Below are positions 8,498 to 16,910 of a stretch of 16,910 nt of DNA, one piece after another. The notes under the pieces are model-generated. The model did not search any database. It was not told the origin of the DNA and worked only from the letters and a program-made list of their open reading frames with translations. How positions within the stretch are numbered: position 1 is the stretch's first letter; each line of letters opens with the position of its first letter. Location: the NCBI RefSeq assembly GCF_016714275.1, contig NZ_JADJNP010000017.1, positions 1-16,910 on the forward strand. Direction: 5' to 3'. A program made the translations under genes and the position numbers. Source of the stretch: Tessaracoccus sp. (lineage in GTDB: Bacteria; Actinomycetota; Actinomycetes; Propionibacteriales; Propionibacteriaceae).

Positions 8498-8580
8498 GTG
8501 CGAGTGACGACACGCGGCGAGAGGCGCAAGCAGGGGCGAGTCCGGACGACTGCCACGAGATCACGCGCGAGGAGGAAGAG

Positions 8581-9865
8581 ATGACGAGACCAAGCACCGG
8601 CAGGATGGCCCCACTCCTCGCGCTCGCCGCACTGGCATGGTGTGCCGGCGCCGCGCGTCCGGACGAGCTGGTGCTGACCAACGGTGAGACGCTGACCGGG
8701 AAGGTCCAGGAGAGCGCCTCGCGATCGAGACATCGCAGGGCAGGATCGAGGCCCCCTTCGAGGCGCTCTCCTCGGTGGAGCTCGACGAGGCGGCCACTGC
8801 GCGGCTCGCGCTCGTCGACGGCACCGTGATCGAAGGCCGCCTGGTCCAGCCGGAGATCGTCCTGCGCCAGGGGCTCCTCGATCGCGTCGTGCCCGCACCG
8901 TCGATTCGTCGACTCGTCTGGTCGCCACCGGCGGTGACACTGCCCTCCGGCACGCCGGTGCCGCTCGCGCTCGTCCGCTCGGTGAGCTCGGCGGCAAATT
9001 CGGCCGGCGACCCCGTGTCGCTCTGCACGACCGAGGACGTCGCGGTGAACGGAAAGGTCGTCATCGCGCGGCACTCTCCGGCCTCCGGCTCGGTGCTCGG
9101 CACCGGCGGCGGCTCCAACGCCAGCGGCGGAGGCACCTCGTGCTGCGAGCGGGCGCCGTGCTGGCGCGCGACGGGACCTCGATCCCCCTCGCCGGGAACC
9201 TCCAGGTCCGCGGCGGTTTCAACGGGGCGAACTGGGGCCTGGCGGGCCTGCTCTCCGAGGGGAGCCCGGCGCTCGCGGCGAGCGGCACGCTGGTCGAAGC
9301 GAAGACCGCGAGCGAAGCGGCGATCGGCCTCTCCACCAGCTCCTTCACCGCCGAGCAGCTCGCCGGCCAGGAGCTGTGCGCCGACTTCTTCCGCTTCAGC
9401 GACAGCGCCGAGATCGCCCTCGAAAAGGTCGTGCCGGGCCGCTCCTACGCCCCGGTCCCGCAGCCGCTCAAGCTCTCGCTGCCGCTCCTCCCGTTCGCCC
9501 CCTTGCTGACCGAGGACGGCAAAGGCACGGTGAAGACCTACGGGACGCGGCCGTTTTCGATCGACGGCGTCGCTCTCGCGTCGTTGACCGTCGAAGCGGT
9601 CGGCAAGGGCAAACGCGGCGCCACGTTCAAGATCACCGCGCCGCTCACCGTCCCGGCCTCGTTCGACCGCTGGGTCTCGCTCACCATCGAGATCCTCTCG
9701 GGCGACAAACAGCTCCAGGTCCTCCGCCTGCAACGAATCGACGCCGAGGAGCGCAAGGTGACGCCGATCGACGCCCGGCTCACGCTCTCGCGTTCCGAGG
9801 TGGACAAGCTCCTCGCAGCGCCGAACGCCCGGCTGCGCATCACCATGACGGCGATCGAGAACTGA
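8581..9865 (+). CDS. Secreted protein of unknown function (frameshifted)
   Basis: From ATG 8581, preceded by GAGGAGGAAGAG, the product begins with a signal peptide (MAPLLALAALAWCAGAARPD). Two short similar segments follow, LVLTNGETLTGKV and LALVDGTVIEGRLV, which look like paired small beta-strand (Sm-like) units. After a shift near 8722 it reads APFEALSSVELDE, then TPVPLALVRSVSSAANSAGD, VAVNGKVVIARHSPASG and, after a shift near 9135, LVLRAGAVLARDGTSIPLAG. The middle resembles modules with a V-x-x-G-x-V-V-I-x-R-G-like pattern found in secreted acidobacterial-type proteins. The C-terminal half (LPLLPFAPLLTEDGKGTVKT, ITAPLTVPASFDRWVSLTIE) is not recognised. The length is about 427 residues. It is probably periplasmic or surface-attached. 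No function is assigned. Confidence 0.7.
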
Positions 9866-10186
9866 TGGGGACGAACTCCCTGGTCGAGACGAGCCCCGCC
9901 TCGGCGCCACTCCCCATCCGCATCGCCGTCCCCGACGGCGGCGGGTGCTCGTTCCTCCGCCGGCCAGGCGAGCTTCGGCACCGTGAGGCCTTCGCGTGGC
10001 GTGCCGAGCAGGGTCTCAGACGATAGGCTTCGGGCCGCATGTCTGCCATGAGCTCGAGGATCTGAAAGGTGTCGGCTCAGGACCATGCCCGGGGCCGGAC
10101 ACACGGCAGGGAGTCGGCGCCGTACCGGCCGCCGTCCCGCCACTTGACCACGCCTCGCTTCCGCAAAGATGATGGATCCATCTGCT
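9866..10186. other. Intergenic stretch before the restriction-modification locus
   Basis: About 320 bp without a recognised gene. The reverse strand gives a broken frame with pieces such as LRKRGVVKWRDGGRYGA and LELMADMRPEAYRL, which could be a remnant of a small gene, but I cannot assign it. The right end contains a possible promoter (TTGACC at 10144-10149, GATGAT at 10168-10173, spacing 18) and a palindrome. Confidence 0.35.
10171..10182. promoter_or_regulatory. 12-bp perfect palindrome upstream of the RM operon (candidate operator)
   Basis: GATGGATCCATC is its own reverse complement. It overlaps the right edge of a weak candidate -10 element (10168-10173) and lies about 67 bases before the NYN start codon. 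Its place suits an operator for a dimeric regulator, but no regulator gene is seen nearby. Confidence 0.35.
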
Positions 10187-10226
10187 CCCCGCCTGGATCA
10201 GCCCTCTGGGCCTCCGGCGGGGTTTT
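10187..10226 (+). terminator. Terminator-like hairpin with T-tract in the leader of the NYN-hsdM operon
   Basis: CCCCGCC at 10187-10193 pairs with GGCGGGG at 10216-10222. An inner stem GCCC-TCT-GGGC lies at 10201-10211, with GG/CC pairs between. TTTT follows at 10223-10226. This has the form of a Rho-independent terminator on the forward strand. It lies 23 bases before the NYN start codon and just before its GGGAGG ribosome binding site (10235-10240). It may end transcription from upstream or act as an attenuator for the operon. Confidence 0.6.
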
Positions 10227-10248
10227 GTGCTTCTGGGAGGTTCTGGTC

Positions 10249-10880
10249 GTGCCCACTGAGCCCTCGACGAAGCGCACCGTCGTCTTCATCGACGGCCAGA
10301 AACCTCTACTACGCCGTCAGGCAGGCCTTCGGCTAAACTTCCCCAATTACGATGTCCCGGCGCTGGCCGCCGCGCTCTGCCAGCGTGCGGGCTGGACACT
10401 CGCCGGCACCTACTTCTCCACCGGCATCCCGAGCGCCCAGGACCACCCGGGCTGGAACCACTTCTGGTCCGCGAAGCTAGCCGTGATGGGAACCCGGGGT
10501 GTCGTGACCTTCGCGCGCCAGCTCAAGTATCGGAACCAGACCGTGGCGCTGCCGGGCGGAGCGACAACGACGGTGCTCGTCGGCCAGGAGAAGGGCGTCG
10601 ACGTGCGGCTCGCTCGACATCGTCCGCCTGGCGCGCGAGGCGGCCTTCGACGTCGCGCTCGTCCTGTCGCAGGATCAGGACCTCTCGGAGGTGGCCGACG
10701 AGGTGCGCCAGATCTCGATCGCTCAGCAGCGTTGGATCAAGGTCGCCTCGGCATTTCCGACGAGCCCGACCTACCCGGAACCGGCGCGGCGTGAACCGCA
10801 CGGACTGGCTGCCCTTCGACCGCGCTTTCTACGACGGCTGTATCGACCCGATCGACTATCGACGAGGGGTCGAACCCTAA
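10249..10880 (+). CDS. NYN-domain protein (PIN-like putative ribonuclease, LabA/DUF88 family), first gene of the RM operon
   Basis: GTG 10249 follows GGGAGG by eight bases. Bridging four small shifts (about 10303, 10336, 10610 and 10790) gives about 210 residues: KRTVVFIDGQNLYYAVRQAF, ALCQRAGWTLAGTYFSTGIP, FWSAKLAVMGTRGVVTFARQ, EKGVDVRLALDIVRLAREA, VALVLSQDQDLSEVADEV and FDRAFYDGCIDPIDYRRG. The early FIDGQN Asp, the KGVD-x(4)-D block and the SQDQDL pair are the acidic metal-binding residues of NYN domains. These are PIN-like folds that include RNases. It ends at TAA 10878-10880, only 13 bases before the hsdM ATG, so the two are probably co-transcribed. That placement suggests an RNA-targeting role tied to the restriction system. 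This is inference; NYN proteins also occur alone. Confidence 0.85.
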
Positions 10881-10893
10881 GGACGGGGGAACG

Positions 10894-12388
<1,495 letters not shown>

Positions 12389-12399
<11 letters not shown>

Positions 12400-13707
12400 G
12401 TGGCGCTCCCAGGAGGCTCGAGGACGTCGCCCGAGAGAGGTGACGGTTAGCCATGTCGGCCCAATGGCCTCCGAGTACATCTCAAGCGGCATCCCCTTCC
12501 TCCGCTCTCAGAACGTCACTTCACTGAGGATTGATCTCACCGACATCAAATTCATTTCGTCCGACTTCCATGATCGGCTCCGAAAGTCGGCCCTCGAACC
12601 CGGTGACGTCGTCATCGTACGAACCGGGAGGCCAGGTGCGTGCGCCGTGATTCCCGACTCGCTGCCGATCGCCAACTGCTCTGACTTGGTAGTTGTGAGG
12701 TGTGGGCCTGGAGCTGGATCCGAGGTTCCGCCTACTACGTCAATTCGGCCGCCTCTCACCACGTCAGTTCCCACCTTGTGGGCGCCGTGCAACAACGCAC
12801 CATCTCACGGCCTCGGCGCGTTCGTTGGTTCTGCACCTCCCTCGCTCTCGGAACAGCGCGACATCGTCAGTATCCTCGGCACGCTGGACGACAAGATCGA
12901 ACTGAATCGGCGGATGAGCGAGACGCTGGAGGCGATGGCGCGGGCGCTCTTCAGTCGTGGTTCGTGGACTTCGATCCGGTGCGGGCGAAGGCGGAGGGGC
13001 GGGACACGGGGCCGCCCAAGCACATCGCCGACCAGTTTCCAGACACCTTCGAAGACTTTGACCTTCGAACGATTCCGAGAGGGTGGGAGGTCAAGTGCGT
13101 TGCCGACCTCGCGCAACTCTCAGGCGGCACTACGCTTAGCACCACCGAGCCAGCTTTCTGGGACGGCGGTACCCACGCTGGGGCAACTCCAAAGGACCTC
13201 TCTAGTCGCAGGGCTCCAGCGCTGCTCAACACTGAGCGGCGGCTCACTGACTCAGGGTTGTCGCAAGTCAGCTCTGGCTTGCTGCCTCCGGGAACAGTCC
13301 TGCTTTCATCGCGGGCCTATTGGATATCTGGCCGTCGCAGGCATTCCTGTCGCCGTCAATCAGGGCTTCGTAGCGATGACGCCGAGAGCGGCGGCCTCCA
13401 ACCTCTTCTGATGTTCCGGGCACACTTTGCGCACGACGAGATCATCAGTCGAGCGAACGGATCGACATTCCTCGAGATCAGCAGGTCCAGCTTTCGGTCG
13501 ATACCTGCCGTCACGCCACCGGATGTGCTGATGCGCCTCTTTGACACCCAGGCTAGGGGCCCTCACGCGAGCGCATTGTCCCAAGGCGAGCGCGAGGCGA
13601 CAGCGCTGGTAGGCTTGCGTGATGCGCTATTGCCAGGCTGATGACGGGTGACTTGCTGGTTGACAATGCCGAGCACCCGTTCCCAGCACATCCCGACCGG
13701 CGACTAG
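12389..13707 (+). CDS. hsdS: Type I restriction specificity subunit HsdS (frameshifted, two target-recognition domains)
   Basis: ATG 12389 lies inside the end of hsdM. The first target-recognition domain reads LEDVARERVTVSHV (after two compensating shifts), GIPFLRSQNVTSLRIDLTDI and LEPGDVVIVRTGRPGACAVI. After a messy stretch near 12720-12840 the central conserved helix reads LSEQRDIVSILGTLDDKIEL, NRRMSETLEAMARAL and SWFVDFDPVRAKAEG, a hallmark of HsdS. The second domain reads IPRGWEVKCVADLAQLSGGT, LLPPGTVLLSSRA, GIPVAVNQGFVAM and SRANGSTFLEISRSSFRSIP. The C-terminal repeat ends LVGLRDALLPRLMTGDLLV after one shift near 13635. HsdS reads a bipartite DNA target, one half per domain. The stop is placed near TAG 13705-13707; the uncorrected frame stops at 13641. 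The A+T content is higher than in neighbours. Confidence 0.88.
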
Positions 13708-13710
13708 CCC

Positions 13711-14755
13711 ATGACCTATCGTCTGGATGCCTCCGACTTCGGCGCATGCGTCCCGTACAACGAGTGGCTGGATGAGCAGTTCGCCGCAGGCGCTGCCAGC
13801 TGGACATCCTCGGCTATCAGCCCAGGCCGAGTTTCGTCCTCTTCACCTTGAGTCCGGACACCTATCAAGCAGCGTTTGATGATTTTCGGCGACAGCGCGA
13901 AGAAGAGGTCAAAGAACCCGTAATCAATGAGTTTCCGTCGCCGATCGCCCACTATTTCTACAGGTTCGAGAACGGGTACGAGAACGAGCTTCAGCGCCTC
14001 ATTCCTCCGCGATACCTGGGAGGCGCTCATCGACACTTTCACGCGATCGCTGTGTCCGAATGCCGGTTCCTTCGCGTCGCCTGGGCACTCCACTCACTTT
14101 CAAGGATTGCCTCACCGACAGCGTAGCGCAACGTCTTTTGAACATTGAGCGGATCCTGTTGCAGGCCCAGGCCGATGGCATCGACTTGCAGATTGTGGAC
14201 CTCGTTCCGATCACTACGCTCGGACAATGCGCGAACTGAATCAGTCACGGAACGCCTTTTCTCCACCGCGGCGCAATCGGAATTACAGGCGCGCACTTGG
14301 ACAGGCGAATGCCACGAGGATGTTATCGACACGCTGACTCAGTTGCAGGACCTGGCTAAGGTCCAGGTGCTTCGCCATGGGTCAGGCTGATGCTCGAACG
14401 CTTCGGTGCGAGGTGTTCAGGGGCCATGCGTTCACAAGAACCATCGCCAATATCTCTTTGACCGAAGATCAAGCCAGGACTTCACCAGATACCTCCGTCA
14501 AGGTCAGATACTCATTCTGGAGCGATGAGGCCGTTTTCGGCCTTCGGCCATGGTGCACTTCCAGCGACGCCTCCGGACACACGACGAAGCTCTGCGTTTT
14601 CAGACGAACGCGCGGGGATGTGCCCAATCGGCGCCTTGAGTACGAGGTCGTTGGCGAGTCAACTCTTTGGACGAAGACCGGGCTTCGTTCTCGGCTGAAA
14701 CACCAATGAGTTGCGTGGGCTCTTTGGCTTGGAACCAAACGAAAGCAACAGCAAC
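13711..14755 (+). CDS. HEPN-like accessory protein encoded between hsdS and hsdR (frameshifted)
   Basis: From ATG 13711 about 345 residues can be pieced together: MTYRLDASDFGACVPYNEWL, LDILGYQPRPSFVLFTLSPD, EPVINEFPSPIAHYFYRFEN, RDTWEALIDTF, SVAQRLLNIERILLQAQADG, IDLQIVDLVPITTL, RTMRELNQSRNAFS, AQSELQARTWTGECHEDVID, TLRCEVFRGHAFTRTIANIS, RYLRQGQILILER, EAVFGLRPWC, GHTTKLCVFRRTRGDVPNRR and ELRGLFGLEPN. The RNAFS block sits in a helical region, and one restored base at about 14262 gives RNAFSH. That is the R-x4-H form of HEPN nucleases and of related RNA-binding helical domains. I know similar unnamed proteins from type I loci, but no Pfam name. Several shifts are needed. The end is approximate because the last frame runs into hsdR. 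Low GC suggests acquisition with hsdS. Confidence 0.65.
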
Positions 14756-16910
14756 ATGCTGAGCACCCGTGGGTTCTCCGAGTCTGACGTCGAGGAGTCA
14801 GCCCTCGCCTGGGCCACCGGGCTCGGGTTCGACTACCAGCCCGGCCCGACCATCGCCCCGGGCGAGTTCTCGCGGAGCGGCGGGACTGGGCAGGTGGTGC
14901 TCGAGGAGAGATTCGGCAGGCGCTCGCGCGGCCAACCCGGACCTTCCTGGCGAAGCCCTCTGGGAGGCCTTCCGCAGCTCCTGCTGGCCGAGGGCGCTAA
15001 TCTCGTCGGGCGCAACCGGGCCGTCCACCGGATGCTGGTCGACGGCGTCAACGTCGAGTACGCCCGCAAGGACGGCTCGATCGCCGGCGCGGAGGCGTGG
15101 TGATCGACTCCCGAGAGCCCCGAAAACAACGACTGGCTCGCGGTCAACCAGTTCACCGTTATCGAGGGGAACCACAACCGCCGGCCCGACGTGGTGCTGT
15201 TCGTCAACGGGCCGCCGCTTTCGTCGTCATCGAGCTTCAAGAACGCCGCCGACGAGAAGGCGGATGTGTGGAAGGCGTTCCGCCAGCTTCAGACCTACAG
15301 GAAGCAGATCCCCTCGCTCTTCGTCTACAACGTCGCCTCTCGTCGCCTCCGACGGGACCACGGCGCGCCTCGGCCCTCACGGCCGATCGCGAGCGGTTCA
15401 TGCCGTGGCGGACGATCGACGGCCGCGGCCTCGCGCCGAAGTCGAGCCCCGAGCTCGAAGTGCTGATGAAGGGCGTCTTCGACAAGCGCCGCTTCCTCGA
15501 CCTCCTCCGCCACTTCGTCGTCTTCGAAGAAGGCGACGGCGGCAAGCTCGCCAAGAAGATGGCGGGCTACCAACAGTTCCACGCCGTCAACGTCGCCGTC
15601 GCCGAGACCTTGCGCGCGGCCGCGCTGGGGAGCGGCGAGATCGTCGAAAGGGGATCTACGAGTCGGGGCCGCAAGAGCGGCGGCGAGGCTGGCGACCGGC
15701 GGATCGGCGTCGTCTGGCACAAACCAGAGAGCGGAAAAGAGCCTGACACCTGATGGCGTTCTACGCCGGGCGGATGATCCCCGCACCACGCGGATGGCCA
15801 ACCAACGATAGTGGTGATGACCGACCGCAGCGATCTGGACGACCAGCTCTTCCGGCACACCTTCGCACGCTGCCGCGACCAGCTGCGTCAAACCCCCCGT
15901 CAAGCCGGGAACCGCAGGACCTGCGAAAGCGCTGCGCGTCCCGCCCGGCGGCGGGGTCGCGTCTTCACCACCGCTCCAGAAGTTCCTCCCGGGCGGGCGG
16001 GCGGGGGCATCCGCTCCTCACCGACCGCCGTTCAACTGGTGGTCCTCGCCGACGAGGCGTACCGCAGCCAGTACGGTCTTCAAGGCGAGAAGGCGCGGGA
16101 GATCGTTACGGCTGCGCCAAGCACCTGCGCGACGGTCTGCCGAACGCCTCGTTCATCGGCCTCACCGGGACACCGATCGCGAAGGAGGACGTCAGCGCCC
16201 GGGCGGTGTTCGGCGACTACATTCAGCGTCTACGACATCCACCGGGCCGTCGAGGATGGCGCAACGGTCCCGATCTGCTACTGGAGCCGGCTCGCCAGCT
16301 CGGACTCAACGTGCCCAGGAGGCCGAAGATCGGACCTCGCGGTTAGGAAGTCACCGATCTGGCGCCGAGGAAGGCGCTCGGTGAACAGGGCGTCTGAAAC
16401 GCAAATGGGCGACGGTAGAGAGCGCTGGTCGGAGCTGGGGGGCGGCTCTCCTCATTGCCGAGGACTTGGTGCAGCACTTTGGACCGGGACTCGCCGCGAT
16501 GGACAGCCGAGGCGCAATGGATCGTCTGCATGAGCCGCCACATCTGCGTCGCCCTCTACTTGAACGAGCTGATCCGCCCGGCGGCACAGCGACGATGAGA
16601 ACAGGGCGCGCTTAAAAATCGTCATGACCGGCGCGGCGTCCGATCCGCTTGTCTGGCAAAAGCATTAATGCGCGGCAAGGGCACGGCGCGAACTGCTCGC
16701 CCCAAACGCGCGAAGGACCCCCGAAGGACGCGCTTAAAATCGTCATCGTCCGGGCATGTGGCTCACCGGTTTCGATGCGCCCTGCATGCACGATATTACA
16801 TTGACAAGCCGATGCGCGAAGGCACGGGCTGATGCAGGCGATCGCGCGGGTGAACCGCGTCTTCCGCGACAAGCCCGCCGGTCTCATCGGTTGATTACAT
16901 CGGCATCGCC
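14756..16910 (+). CDS. hsdR: Type I restriction endonuclease subunit HsdR (3' partial, densely frameshifted)
   Basis: ATG 14756 begins MLSTRGFSESDVEESALAWA. The N-terminal nuclease reads VGRNRAVHRMLVDGVNVEYA, NDWLAVNQFTVIEGNHNRRP, DVVLFVNG and VIELKNAADE, giving the D...E-x-K catalytic core (15188-15241). Next come WKAFRQLQTYRKQIPSLFVY, RERFMPWRTIDGRGLAPKSS and FLDLLRHFVVFEEGDGGKLA. The helicase part starts at VVWH (about 15709), and the Walker A loop after it is scrambled by indels. Further motifs are VVMTDRSDLDDQLF, DEAYRSQYG (16051-16077, normally DEAH), FIGLTGTPI (16152-16178), IVMTGAASDP and MQAIARVNRVFRDKPAG (from 16832). HsdR uses ATP to translocate DNA and cut far from the site. The reading breaks every 50-150 bp beyond 15600. 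The gene runs off the window; family members are usually about 1000 residues. Confidence 0.9.

Noticed and set aside
7366..8580. CRISPR array or tandem repeats in the intergenic region
   Set aside because: No direct repeat with regular spacing occurs. The only structures are one inverted repeat and one single-copy repeat-like sequence.
9866..10186. Possible integrase or DNA-binding gene remnant on the reverse strand (LRKRGVVKWRDGGRYGA)
   Set aside because: Only one short block resembles an integrase N-terminus, no catalytic region follows, and no attachment site or tRNA is present.
16343..16887. Small reverse-strand open frames near the right end
   Set aside because: Forward-strand fragments of HsdR (IVMTGAASDP, MQAIARVNRVF) cover this stretch, so the reverse frames are shadows.

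Overview
The window is GC-rich DNA with bacterial-style genes packed on both strands. A large TonB-dependent outer-membrane receptor shows a diderm (Gram-negative) cell. The composition and gene style fit an Acidobacteriota-like soil or sediment bacterium, but that placement is inference. No rRNA, tRNA or CRISPR array was recognised. Almost every long gene is broken by single-base frameshifts, although protein homology resumes in the next frame. Broken ordinary genes lie beside two intact ones (hsdM and a SnoaL-like gene), and frameshift density is highest in the first 4.4 kb and the last 3 kb. I read this mainly as an error-prone, unpolished assembly rather than true gene decay. Gene ends below are therefore approximate wherever a frameshift had to be bridged.

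Left part (1-4772): a small conserved membrane protein (+, cut by the window edge) converges on a frameshifted class I SAM-dependent methyltransferase (-, about 290-936). Then, on the + strand, come a small cupin protein, a caspase-like (C14) protease of about 595 residues, and an alpha/beta hydrolase. The protease and hydrolase genes overlap as ATGA, so they look translationally coupled. Behind the hydrolase lies the C-terminal two thirds of a VapC-like PIN-domain toxin that has lost its N-terminus.

Middle part (4773-10186): a TonB-dependent receptor with its own candidate promoter converges on an intact SnoaL-like protein (-). A long inverted repeat lies between them. A stretch of about 530 bp with no recognised gene, holding a dispersed-repeat-like sequence, leads to a secreted protein of unknown function.

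Right part (10187-16910): a type I restriction-modification locus with the order NYN-domain putative RNase, hsdM, hsdS, a HEPN-like accessory protein, hsdR (cut by the window end). A 12-bp perfect palindrome and a terminator-like hairpin lie just upstream of the NYN start. The NYN-hsdM gap is 13 bp and hsdM overlaps hsdS. hsdS and the HEPN-like gene are visibly richer in A+T than the surroundings. A DNA-targeting type I system flanked by two putative RNases is the most interesting system here; it recalls PrrC, where an RNase guards a type I enzyme. The caspase-hydrolase pair is the second candidate.
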